NCBI RefSeq assembly: GCF_002556635.1
Contig: NZ_MWMO01000002.1
Location: forward strand, 248,001-312,000
Source of the DNA: Novosphingobium sp. PC22D
Lineage (GTDB): Bacteria > Pseudomonadota > Alphaproteobacteria > Sphingomonadales > Sphingomonadaceae
DNA length: 64,000 nucleotides
Reading direction: 5' to 3'
The notes beneath the pieces are model-generated. The model made no database searches. It was not told where the DNA came from and saw nothing but the letters and a program-made list of their open reading frames with translations. A program made the translations under genes and the position numbers. This document shows, piece after piece, positions 35,794 through 43,699 of the stretch (its first letter is position 1; each line of letters opens with the position of its first letter).

Positions 35794-36296
35794 CCCGGCT
35801 CCTGGTCCTTGGCGGCGCGCGATCGGGCAAGAGCCGCTATGCCCAGCAGCGGGCCGAAGCGATGCGGCGCGAGCGGATCTTCATCGCCACCGCGCAGGCT
35901 TTCGACGCCGAGATGGAAGAGCGCATTACGCGCCACCGGCGCGATCGCGGGCCGGACTGGCGAACCATCGAAGCGCCGCTCGATCTGCCCGAGTCGATCA
36001 CCGCCGCCGCGCGCGCCGATGCCGTGCTGCTGGTCGACTGCCTGACGCTTTGGACAACCAACCTGATGATGGCCGAACGCGACGTCGGCGCGGCAACGGC
36101 GCGTCTTGCTGAAGCGCTCGCCACCGCGCACGGCCCGGTCGTCGTGGTCGCCAACGAAGTCGGCTGGGGCATCGTCCCAGACAATCCCCTGGCGCGCGCG
36201 TTTCGCGACCATGCCGGTCTGGTTAACCAGGCCGCGGCGCAGGCGGTAGACGAGGTACGGCTCGTGGTTGCCGGAAAGTCGCTCGAGCTGTGCTGA
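35790..36296 (+). CDS. cobU: CobU/CobP, adenosylcobinamide kinase/guanylyltransferase
   Basis: A 168-residue bifunctional enzyme that phosphorylates adenosylcobinamide and adds GMP. GTG at 35790 overlaps the cobQ stop. The P-loop [14 protein letters not shown] is at residues 6-19, [19 protein letters not shown] near 45-60, the Walker B-like [11 protein letters not shown] near 85, and [20 protein letters not shown] near 115. It is the last gene of the second riboswitch operon; a hairpin follows at 36333. Confidence 0.95.
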   Translation: MTRLLVLGGARSGKSRYAQQRAEAMRRERIFIATAQAFDAEMEERITRHRRDRGPDWRTIEAPLDLPESITAAARADAVLLVDCLTLWTTNLMMAERDVGAATARLAEALATAHGPVVVVANEVGWGIVPDNPLARAFRDHAGLVNQAAAQAVDEVRLVVAGKSLELC

Positions 36297-36332
36297 GGAT
36301 TGCCAGATATGATCCACTCACCGATCGCTCTC

Positions 36333-36373
36333 ACGAGCCCGCTCAGGCTGGCTCGCGCCTCCAGCGGGCTCGT
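36333..36373. terminator. Long hairpin after cobU, possible terminator
   Basis: ACGAGCCCGCT (36333-36343) and AGCGGGCTCGT (36363-36373) form a perfect 11-bp stem around a 19-nt loop. It lies 37 nt after the cobU stop and just before a Fur-like site. There is no T-run, so it may act with Rho or as an mRNA end-protecting structure. Confidence 0.55.
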
Positions 36374-36380
36374 CCAAAGT

Positions 36381-36397
36381 TTGCGATTGACTCGCAA
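36381..36397. promoter_or_regulatory. Fur-box-like inverted repeat upstream of the iron sigma factor gene
   Basis: TTGCGATTGACTCGCAA is a perfect 6-bp inverted repeat with a 5-nt spacer, about 160 nt before the sigma gene. Fur-family sites in proteobacteria often contain a TTGCGA/TCGCAA-type palindrome, and the genes downstream are an iron-uptake module, so an iron-responsive repressor site is likely. It is not proven by sequence alone. Confidence 0.5.
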
Positions 36398-36541
36398 TAT
36401 CGAGAATATTAGCTCCCGTGCTCACGCCGTCAAAAGGGCTTGCGCGATCACCGCGCGGGCGCCGCCGGTTCGCCCGGCGAAGGCGCCGCCGGCCCGCGGG
36501 GCGCTGGCGGCAAGGATCGTTCGTTCGGCTGGGTAGGCACA

Positions 36542-37114
36542 TTGGCTGCATCGCTGGCTTCGCTGTTCCTGGCCTATCGCAGGGAGTTGCTCGCCTTTCT
36601 CTCGCGGCGGTTGCGCGACCGGCAGCTTGCGGCGGACATGGTCCAGGACGTCTACCTGCGCCTCGCCGAACGCGGTGACGCGCGCGACTATGCGAACGGG
36701 CGCGCCTATCTCTTCAGGATCGCCACCAACCTCGCGATCGACCACGAGCGGCGACGCACGCGCCTGGCCTCGGTCTACGCCAGCGATGCGGAGGCAGAGG
36801 CGATCGCCGACGACAAGCCCGATTCGGAACGGCTGCTCGATGCGCGCGACCGGCTCGATCGCGTCCGCGCGGCGCTGGCGGAACTTCCCGAACTGACCCA
36901 GCAGATCGTCCGGCTGGTGCGGATCGAGGGTCACTCCTATGCGCAGACGGCCCGTCTCCTGCGCATTTCCGAAAGCTCGGTGCAAAAGCATCTGGCGGCC
37001 GGGGTGCGTCATGCGGCACATGCTATCTCGCCCTTGCGAGGCGAAGCGATTACGCGATCGCGCGCTGAAAACGTCATACCGTTGAAGGACCATGACGGGA
37101 CCGCGCGAAAATGA
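36542..37114 (+). CDS. FecI-like ECF sigma factor
   Basis: An extracytoplasmic-function sigma factor. Region 2 reads LFLAYRRELLAFLSRRL, DMVQDVYLRLAER and YLFRIATNLAIDHERRR; region 4 reads LPELTQQIVRLVRIEGHSY and ISESSVQKHLAAGVRHA. TTG at 36542 gives 190 residues and the usual FecI N-terminus; the frame runs back to a TTG at 36440, adding a low-complexity Gly/Ala/Arg leader I consider unlikely. FecR overlaps its end (ATGA), and a FecA-type receptor with an STN domain follows, the standard surface-signalling arrangement for iron-chelate uptake. Confidence 0.9.
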   Translation: MAASLASLFLAYRRELLAFLSRRLRDRQLAADMVQDVYLRLAERGDARDYANGRAYLFRIATNLAIDHERRRTRLASVYASDAEAEAIADDKPDSERLLDARDRLDRVRAALAELPELTQQIVRLVRIEGHSYAQTARLLRISESSVQKHLAAGVRHAAHAISPLRGEAITRSRAENVIPLKDHDGTARK

Positions 37115-38055
37115 CCCCGGACGACGCCACGGAATCCGATCCCATAGAGGCCGAAGCCGCCGAATGGGTGGTTCGCGCCGCCGCTCCGGACTTCTCGGAC
37201 ACCGAAGGCTTGCAGCGGTTCCGCGCGACGAGCCCGCGCCATTCGCAAGCGTTCCTGCTCGCCTCGCAGGCCTGGGATGCGCTGGCCGAGACCGACCTTT
37301 GCGACGGACCCGACCCGGTGCCCGTCCGGGCGGGACACGGCGGGCCGACCCCGTGGAAGGCGGCGCTCGCCGCGTCGGTGGCGCTGGCGGTCGGCCTCGC
37401 CTCCTATCCACATCTCGCGCTGGCGCTACGCGCGGACTTGCGCACCTCGGCGGGCGAGCGGCACACGGCCAGGCTTCCCGACGGCAGCCGGGTGGTCCTC
37501 GATGCCCGCACCGCGATCGAACTTGCCTATTCGGACGAGGAACGAAGGATCGTCCTGCTCGAAGGCCAGGCGCTGTTCGAGGCGCGACCCGCCGCGCAGG
37601 ATGGGCGCCCCTTCGTCGTCGAGTCGGAAGGCGGCACCGTTCGCGCGCTGGGAACGCGCTTCACCGTCAACGATCTGGGTGAGGAGGCCGACGTCGTCGC
37701 GCTCGAACACCGCATAGAGATCAGCGCGGATGACGGCGCGGTGATGGTCGGTCCAGGCAGCGCGGTTCGGTTCGGCGCGCACTCTCGCCCCGTCAGGAGG
37801 GACGCGGCCGCCGCCGTCGGCGAGGCCTGGCAACGCGACCGGCTGATGCTGGATCGCGTGCGGCTCTCCGAAGCAGCCGAGATGCTCAGCCGCTATAGCG
37901 AAACGCCGGTTCGCTACTGGGGCGGCGGCGCGCGTGATCGCCTCGTCAGCGGTGCCTTCAGCACCGACGACATCGACGGCGCCACGCGCGCGATCGCGAG
38001 CGAGTTCGGGCTGCAAATCACCCGAATTCCGCTCGTCGGCACGATCCTGCACTGA
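37111..38055 (+). CDS. FecR-like anti-sigma regulator
   Basis: A 314-residue FecR-family inner-membrane regulator. The N-terminal cytoplasmic domain (DUF4880-like) begins with EAAEWVVRAAAPDFSDTEG, followed by one membrane helix (AALAASVALAVGLASYPHLA, residues 91-110). The periplasmic FecR domain holds TSAGERHTARLPDGSRVVLD near 113, RIVLLEGQALFEA near 146, and a C-terminal segment resembling the STN-like fold (SRYSETPVRYWGGG). It should relay the ligand-loaded state of the receptor to the sigma factor. Confidence 0.93.
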   Translation: MTPDDATESDPIEAEAAEWVVRAAAPDFSDTEGLQRFRATSPRHSQAFLLASQAWDALAETDLCDGPDPVPVRAGHGGPTPWKAALAASVALAVGLASYPHLALALRADLRTSAGERHTARLPDGSRVVLDARTAIELAYSDEERRIVLLEGQALFEARPAAQDGRPFVVESEGGTVRALGTRFTVNDLGEEADVVALEHRIEISADDGAVMVGPGSAVRFGAHSRPVRRDAAAAVGEAWQRDRLMLDRVRLSEAAEMLSRYSETPVRYWGGGARDRLVSGAFSTDDIDGATRAIASEFGLQITRIPLVGTILH

Positions 38056-38125
38056 CACTTCGCAAAAAAATCGCACCGCCGCTTACCGGATCGCGCGAGA
38101 CGTTCGTCTTACCCTTCGAGTCCTT

Positions 38126-38144
38126 AATGCAATCCATTCGCATT
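38126..38144. promoter_or_regulatory. Second Fur-box-like inverted repeat, upstream of the FecA-type receptor
   Basis: AATGCAATCCATTCGCATT has arms AATGC and GCATT and contains the CATTCGCATTA string seen in many Fur boxes. It is 26 nt before the TTG start of the receptor, so it could repress a separate receptor promoter when iron is plentiful. Confidence 0.5.
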
Positions 38145-38169
38145 AGCATATCGAAAGGGGGATCCGAGT

Positions 38170-40809
38170 TTGTCCGTTCTCGTGTTTCGTGCCGCCGGCA
38201 TGCCATTGGCCGCCGCTTTGCTTGCAACGACCGCATCGCTGGCCTTGCCAGCGCCCGCCGACGCCCAGGAAAGCGCCGCGGCAAGGCGCGACTACGCGAT
38301 CCCGGCGGGCAATCTCAACGCCGCGCTTCTCGCCTTTGCGGAAACGTCCGGAGTGGAAATCGTCTACGACGCCACGCGCCTAGGCAATGCCCGGACGCGA
38401 GGACTGCAAGGCCCTCATTCGGTCGCGGAGGGCCTCGCTCTGCTGCTCGAAGGAACCGGTTTCACCTACCGCTTCACCGGCCCGTCGACGGTCAGCATCC
38501 GGCCCCGGCCGCCGCGCCAGGCGTCCCCGCCCCCTTCGCGCGCCGAGACCGCGGGCGCCGTCAAGCTCAAGGGCATGACCGTCGTCGACAGCGCGATCGA
38601 TGATGAGGAGACTTACGCCCCGGCGCCGACTTCGGTCGCGACCAAGATCGAGCTGCCGGTCCGCAAGACGCCGTTCACGATCAATCAGGCGAGCGAGGAA
38701 CTGATCGAGGAGCGCGGCGACGTCAACATCTTCGAGACGCTCGAAAATTTCGCCGGCGTCACCACCACGAGCACCAACGCCGACATCGGACAGGGCATCT
38801 CGCGTTCGATCCAGGTGCGCGGTTTCGATCTCGGCGGCGCGGGCCAAACGCTGGTCAACGGGCAGCGCGCCTACAGCCTGGGCTCGCAGAACCGCGATGC
38901 GGCCAATCTCGAACGCGTGGAACTGCTGCGCGGCCCCGCGGCGCTCTACTACGGCGCGGCCCAGCCCGGCGGCGTGATCAACTATGTCTACAAGCGGCCC
39001 AAGGCCACGGCACGCTATGCGGTCAAAGCCGACGTCGACAGCGAAGGCAGCTACGGCGGTTCCATCGACCTGACAGGGCCGATCGACGCCGCAGGCACCC
39101 TGCTCTACCGCGCCGTCGGCAACTACTCGCGCTACGAGGACGATCAGGACCACATTTTCTCGAACCCGGTCAGCGCGCTCGCCGCCCTGACCTGGAGCCC
39201 CTCGCCCGAATTCAGCACCACGTTCACTTACGAGTACTACGACTTCGAATCGGTCCCCGAACAGGAGAACAACAAGCGCGACGGCACCACCGGCGAGTAT
39301 TTCCCGGTGCCGCGCGATTTTTTCTGGGGCAATCTCAACGACCGCGCGGTCCGGACCTCGCACACTCTCATCTGGGATGCGAAATGGACACCGAGCGACG
39401 CGCTTAAGGTCAGTGCCTACGCCAACTTCCAGCGCGCCGATCAGTGGTATCAGAACACGCGCATCGCCGGCGGCGGCCGCGCGGGTTATCCGGCGTCGGC
39501 CGATGCCGACGGCAACGTCCCGCGCTATGTCTCGATGGGCCGCAATTCCTCGCCCGAGACCGAGCGGGAGAACCTCTCGTTCGGGCTCGACGTCTCGGGC
39601 CGGTTCGAGACCTTCGGGCTCGGCCACGACTGGCTTGTCGGCGGCGGCTACGGCCAGACGCGTTCGCGATCATCCTATATTCCCTCCTACCTCTCATGCC
39701 TGTTCGGCCAGAGCACGACCTCGAACGACTGCGAGGGCGAGCCGCGCTCGCTGGCGCCGCCTGACCTCAACATCTTCGATCCGGTCCACGAGGACTGGGA
39801 AGGCGCCTATCTGCTCGACGAGGCGATCTTCGCGGTGCCCTGGGACAAGCGCGAGGACTACAATCTCTACGTCCAGGACCTGATCACACTTCCCAACGAC
39901 ACGACGCGAGTGATGCTCGCCGTCGGCTGGTCGCGGTTCGAGAACCTGGGACGCGGCGGCATCTCGAACTGGCGTACGCTCGAGCGCAACGATGACACCC
40001 GCAACGATGTCGAGGCATGGTCGCCGCGCTTCGCGATCATGCAGGACATCGGCGATAGCTCGACGATCTACGCCAGCTTCGGCGAAAGCTTCCAGCCCCA
40101 GTCCAGCCTGACGCTCAACGACATCGACGGCGAGCTCATCCTCGATCCGGAGCGGGGACGGCAATACGAGATCGGCTACAAGCGCGATCTGTTCTACGGC
40201 GAAGGCCTGCTGCAGGTCTCGCTGTTCCGGCTCGAGAAGGAGAACGTCGCGCGCGCGGCCAACCCGGACACCTGTGATCCCAACGTCGTCACTCCGGGCG
40301 CGCCGCTATACTGCTACTACCTCCTCGACGGGCTGCAGCGCTCGGACGGGCTCGAAATCTCGCTGAGCGGCAACATCACTTCCTGGTGGTCCGCCTCGAT
40401 GGGCTACAGCTATCTCGATGCGACGGTGGTCGAATCGAACGACGTGAACAACGTCGGCAAGCAGATCCCCTATGTGCCCGAACACAGCCTGACGCTGTGG
40501 AACCGCTGGACCCTGTTCGACTGGGCCGACGGCAGCAACCTCGGCGCAGGCGTGGGCCTCAAGCTCTACGACCGGGTCAACAACGGCTTCGACGACGAGG
40601 GCGAGACCGACTGGAACCCGTCCTACGAGCTGGTCGACGTGGGCCTCTACTACACCGCGCCGCTGGCCGCAGGCCAGGTGAAGGTGAGCGCGCAGATCAA
40701 GAACCTGTTCGATGCGACCTACTACGACCGGCGCCGCTATCGCAGCAGCGGCGCCATCGTGTGGGGCAACAAGCGGCGCGCTTTCCTCAATCTGGAATAC
40801 CGCTTCTGA
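38170..40809 (+). CDS. FecA-type TonB-dependent siderophore receptor with STN signalling domain
   Basis: An 879-residue outer-membrane receptor. A signal peptide (AAALLATTASLALPAPADA) is followed by a secretin/TonB N-terminal domain (RRDYAIPAGNLNAALLAFAE, near residues 40-110) that contacts FecR. The plug has KTPFTINQASEELIEERG near 171 and VELLRGPAALYYGAAQPGGV near 252; the barrel ends in RRAFLNLEYRF. Start TTG 38170 has AAGGGGGATCC upstream; ATG 38200 would still keep a short signal. The siderophore is unknown; the family includes ferrichrome, pyoverdine and hydroxamate receptors. The stop overlaps the next start (TGATG). Confidence 0.93.
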   Translation: MSVLVFRAAGMPLAAALLATTASLALPAPADAQESAAARRDYAIPAGNLNAALLAFAETSGVEIVYDATRLGNARTRGLQGPHSVAEGLALLLEGTGFTYRFTGPSTVSIRPRPPRQASPPPSRAETAGAVKLKGMTVVDSAIDDEETYAPAPTSVATKIELPVRKTPFTINQASEELIEERGDVNIFETLENFAGVTTTSTNADIGQGISRSIQVRGFDLGGAGQTLVNGQRAYSLGSQNRDAANLERVELLRGPAALYYGAAQPGGVINYVYKRPKATARYAVKADVDSEGSYGGSIDLTGPIDAAGTLLYRAVGNYSRYEDDQDHIFSNPVSALAALTWSPSPEFSTTFTYEYYDFESVPEQENNKRDGTTGEYFPVPRDFFWGNLNDRAVRTSHTLIWDAKWTPSDALKVSAYANFQRADQWYQNTRIAGGGRAGYPASADADGNVPRYVSMGRNSSPETERENLSFGLDVSGRFETFGLGHDWLVGGGYGQTRSRSSYIPSYLSCLFGQSTTSNDCEGEPRSLAPPDLNIFDPVHEDWEGAYLLDEAIFAVPWDKREDYNLYVQDLITLPNDTTRVMLAVGWSRFENLGRGGISNWRTLERNDDTRNDVEAWSPRFAIMQDIGDSSTIYASFGESFQPQSSLTLNDIDGELILDPERGRQYEIGYKRDLFYGEGLLQVSLFRLEKENVARAANPDTCDPNVVTPGAPLYCYYLLDGLQRSDGLEISLSGNITSWWSASMGYSYLDATVVESNDVNNVGKQIPYVPEHSLTLWNRWTLFDWADGSNLGAGVGLKLYDRVNNGFDDEGETDWNPSYELVDVGLYYTAPLAAGQVKVSAQIKNLFDATYYDRRRYRSSGAIVWGNKRRAFLNLEYRF

Positions 40810-41111
40810 TGGCGTCCGCGGCGCCCTCCACCGGTCGTTACCGGCTTGCCATCGCCTCGCGCAGTCTGGCCGCGATCCTCGGGAGCTACGGGCTGGCCGT
40901 GCTGACCTCGCTGGCGATCACCGCTGGCCTCGCGAACGTCCTTGGCGCGCGCGATGCGGTGACGCTGGGCCGGATGATCGGCTTTCTGGTCTATGCTGGG
41001 GCAGCCATCTGGGCCTTCGGCTGCCGAAGCGCCGAGAGCGCCTGGACGGGCATCGGCCTGGCCAGCGCGCTCGCCGCGCTCGGCCTGCTCGCGGCGGGAG
41101 GTGCGGCATGA
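40809..41111 (+). CDS. DUF3649-type iron-uptake membrane protein
   Basis: A 100-residue protein with three hydrophobic helices (SLAAILGSYGLAVLTSLAIT, MIGFLVYAGAAIWAFGC, LASALAALGLLAAGGAA). The pattern and location between a ferric-siderophore receptor and a PepSY protein match DUF3649 proteins, which accompany such receptors in many proteobacteria. It starts on the receptor stop (TGATG) and overlaps the next gene by ATGA. Function is not known; with the next two genes it likely forms an inner-membrane ferric reduction or transport unit. Confidence 0.8.
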   Translation: MASAAPSTGRYRLAIASRSLAAILGSYGLAVLTSLAITAGLANVLGARDAVTLGRMIGFLVYAGAAIWAFGCRSAESAWTGIGLASALAALGLLAAGGAA

Positions 41112-42817
41112 AGGGGCGCAAGGGACAGGACCTGGGCCTGCGCCAGTCGATGTCGTGGCTGCACGGCTGGTCGGGGCTCCTGCTCGGCTGGCTACTCTTC
41201 GCGATCTTCTTTACCGGGACCATCGCCTATTTCCGGCAGGAAGTGACCGCGTGGATGCAGCCCGAGACGGCCGCCTCGCGCCCCTCGCCTCAAGCTGCCG
41301 AGCTTGCGATCGCAAAGCTCGCCGCCGTTGCCCCCGATGCCGCAAGCTGGCGGATCAGCCTGCCGAACGACCGCAGCAACACGCTCGGGATCTCGTGGCG
41401 CAAGGCGCAGCCCGAGACGCGCGCGCGCGGCGGCAATGGTCGCGGCGAGCGCGGAGGCGAAGGCAACCGCAATCGCGGCCGTCGCGGCGGCGGGCGCGAT
41501 CGCGGCGAGAGCCTGACGCTCGATGCCACCACCGGCGCGACGATCACACCGCGCGAAACCGCCGGCGGCACGTTCCTCTACCGCTTCCACTTCGAGCTCT
41601 ATGCCCTCCCGCGCGAGTGGGCCCGCTGGATCGTCGGCATCGCCACCATGGCGATGTTCGTGGCGATCATCTCCGGCGTCATCACGCACAAGAAGATCTT
41701 CAAGGACTTTTTCACCTTCCGGCCCGCCAAGGGGCAGCGAAGCTGGCTCGATGCGCACAACGCCACCGCCGTGCTGGCACTGCCGTTCCACCTCATGATC
41801 ACTTATTCGGGGCTGCTGCTGTTCGCCTCCACCCTCCTGCCCTGGGCGGGCGACATGGCGTTCGGAGAAGATCCGCGCGCCAGCCGGGCCGAAGCCCGCG
41901 CGGCGCAGGCGCGCGAAGTCGAAGCGCTGCAGGCTCGCCTCGCCGATGCCGCCGGGACGGACCCGGCGATGGCGCCAATCGCGCCGATGCTGGCGCGGGC
42001 CGAGCGGATCTGGGGCCAGCCGGCAAGCCGCATTACCATCACCGATCCCGGCAAGCCGGGCGCGCTCGTAGAGGTCCTGCCGACCCGGAACGACAGCCTG
42101 GCCCAGCACAGCGGCAGCGGCGGCCTCGGCGCGGTCAAGCTGCGCTTCGCCGGAGCGACCGGCGCGTTGATCGACGAACAGCGCGACGCGCCCGGCTCGG
42201 CCATCGCCACGATCGACACCGCCCTTGGCAGCCTCCATCGTGCGCGCTTCGCCCCGCCGGGTCTGCGCTGGCTGTTCTTCCTGGCGGGCGTGGGCGGCAC
42301 GGTCATGGTCGGCTCAGGCTTGGTGCTCTGGTCGGTCAAGCGCGCGGAAAAGCGCAAAGGCGCGCCCGGCCATTTCGGCCACAAGCTGGTCGATCATCTC
42401 AATGTCGGCGCGGTGGCTGGTCTGTGCATCGCCACGGCAGGCTACTTCTGGGCCAATCGCCTGCTGCCCGCGCGCCTCGACGATCGTGGCGAATGGGAGA
42501 TCGCCTGCTTCCTCGCGATCTGGCTGGCAAGCTTCGTCCATCCGCTGCTGCGCCCGCTCAGGGCGGCATGGCTCGAGCAACTAACCGCCGCCGGGGCCTT
42601 GTTCGCGGCGCTCCCCGTGCTCAACCTGATGACCAGCCATGCCCATCTCGGCGTGACCGTGCCCGCAGGCAACTGGATGGTCGCCGGCTTCGACCTCGTG
42701 GCGCTGGCAACCGGGCTCGCGCTCCTCGCCGCCGCCGCGAAGCTGCGCAGGCGTATCGCACGCGCCGCGTCCAAGCCGCCCGTCGCCACGCACGCCGCGC
42801 GGCTTGCGGCCGAATAG
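41108..42817 (+). CDS. PepSY-associated membrane protein, putative ferric-siderophore reductase
   Basis: A 569-residue PepSY_TM protein. The first helix is LHGWSGLLLGWLLFAIFFTG with a conserved early His; further helix blocks are WIVGIATMAMFVAIISGVI, the DAHNATAVLALPFHLMITYSG histidines near residue 218-230, and several C-terminal helices. Proteins of this type next to siderophore receptors act in reduction of imported ferric chelates. Unusual here is an insert at about residues 102-135 made almost only of Arg, Gly, Asn and Glu (GGNGRGERGGEGNRNRGRRG), in the first periplasmic loop. Confidence 0.87.
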   Translation: MKGRKGQDLGLRQSMSWLHGWSGLLLGWLLFAIFFTGTIAYFRQEVTAWMQPETAASRPSPQAAELAIAKLAAVAPDAASWRISLPNDRSNTLGISWRKAQPETRARGGNGRGERGGEGNRNRGRRGGGRDRGESLTLDATTGATITPRETAGGTFLYRFHFELYALPREWARWIVGIATMAMFVAIISGVITHKKIFKDFFTFRPAKGQRSWLDAHNATAVLALPFHLMITYSGLLLFASTLLPWAGDMAFGEDPRASRAEARAAQAREVEALQARLADAAGTDPAMAPIAPMLARAERIWGQPASRITITDPGKPGALVEVLPTRNDSLAQHSGSGGLGAVKLRFAGATGALIDEQRDAPGSAIATIDTALGSLHRARFAPPGLRWLFFLAGVGGTVMVGSGLVLWSVKRAEKRKGAPGHFGHKLVDHLNVGAVAGLCIATAGYFWANRLLPARLDDRGEWEIACFLAIWLASFVHPLLRPLRAAWLEQLTAAGALFAALPVLNLMTSHAHLGVTVPAGNWMVAGFDLVALATGLALLAAAAKLRRRIARAASKPPVATHAARLAAE

Positions 42818-42836
42818 CGAAAGGCCCGAAAGATCC

Positions 42837-43163
42837 ATGGAACTCGCTACGTTCGCGCTTGCCCTCACGGGCTTCATCCTGCTGGCGCTCGCGATGAAGC
42901 GCCATCGCGAGCAGATGTTCGGCAAGGGCCGCGACCTGCCGCTATCGCGGCTCGCTCGCCCCGCCGGTTTCGCGCTTTTGGGCCTCTCGCTGCTGCCGTG
43001 CCTCTCGGCATACGGACTCTCGATGGCGGTGACCTGGTGGCTGGGCCTGCTGACGGCCGCCGCAGCCCCGGTGCTGTTGCTGCTCACCTATCGGCCGGCC
43101 GTGCTCGGGCCGCTGGGCGCCGTCGCGCCGGTGGTCGCGCTCGCGCTGCTGCTGGCCCCATGA
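42837..43163 (+). CDS. DUF3325-like small membrane protein
   Basis: A 108-residue protein with three hydrophobic helices. It starts MELATFALALTGFILLALAM and contains the basic KRHREQMFGKGR loop, a pattern of the DUF3325 family that ends many siderophore-receptor/PepSY operons. The ATG at 42837 is preceded by AAAGGCCCGAAAG. It closes the iron operon and is convergent with trmL. Confidence 0.8.
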   Translation: MELATFALALTGFILLALAMKRHREQMFGKGRDLPLSRLARPAGFALLGLSLLPCLSAYGLSMAVTWWLGLLTAAAAPVLLLLTYRPAVLGPLGAVAPVVALALLLAP

Positions 43164-43187
43164 CGATACGATACGGCAGCGGGGCGG

Positions 43188-43640
43188 TCAGCCGGGCAGT
43201 CCGTCCGTCTGGCGCAGCGCCTCACCGAGCGCGAGCGCGGCCGACGAAGCAAGGTTCATCGAGCGGACCTGCGGCCGCATCGGAATGCGCACGCGCGCGT
43301 CGCAAGCCTGCGCCACCGCGTCGGGCACGCCCGCGCTTTCCTTGCCGAACAGCAGGACGTCATCGGCCCTGAAGCGGAAATCGAAAACCGACTGGCGGCT
43401 CTTGGTGGTGAACAGCACCAGCCGCCGCGAGCCAATCGCGCACCGGAAGGCGTCGAACCCGGCGTGGCGAACCACGGTGACGTGGTCGATATAGTCCATC
43501 GCCGCGCGGCGGACGCGCCGGTCGTCCCAGGCAAAGCCCATCGGCTCGATCAGATCGACTTCCGCCCCCATGCAGGCGCCGAGCCGCAGCACGGCGCCGA
43601 CGTTTCCCGCGATTTCCGGTTCGAACAGGGCCAGGCGCAT
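43188..43640 (-). CDS. trmL: TrmL, tRNA (cytidine(34)-2'-O)-methyltransferase
   Basis: A 150-residue SPOUT methyltransferase that 2'-O-methylates the wobble base of tRNA-Leu. It begins MRLALFEPEIAGNVGAVLRL, the family start, and has the knot motifs LLFGKESAGVPDAV near residue 96 and RIPMRPQVRSMNLASSAALA near 118, with the SAM-binding loop and the conserved Ser/Asn. It is a compact single-domain TrmL/YibK protein rather than a longer TrmH. It stands alone, downstream of phoD on the same strand. Confidence 0.95.
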   Translation of the reverse strand: MRLALFEPEIAGNVGAVLRLGACMGAEVDLIEPMGFAWDDRRVRRAAMDYIDHVTVVRHAGFDAFRCAIGSRRLVLFTTKSRQSVFDFRFRADDVLLFGKESAGVPDAVAQACDARVRIPMRPQVRSMNLASSAALALGEALRQTDGLPG

Positions 43641-43699
43641 CGCAGCCGCTTGGCCGCAGCGCGCCGGCGATGCAAGTGTGCGTGTGCCCGCCGCCGGCC

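Noticed and set aside
36440..36541. N-terminal extension of the ECF sigma factor from TTG 36440
   Set aside because: The extra residues are low-complexity Gly/Ala/Arg, and FecI-type proteins start near the LASLFLAYRRELL segment.
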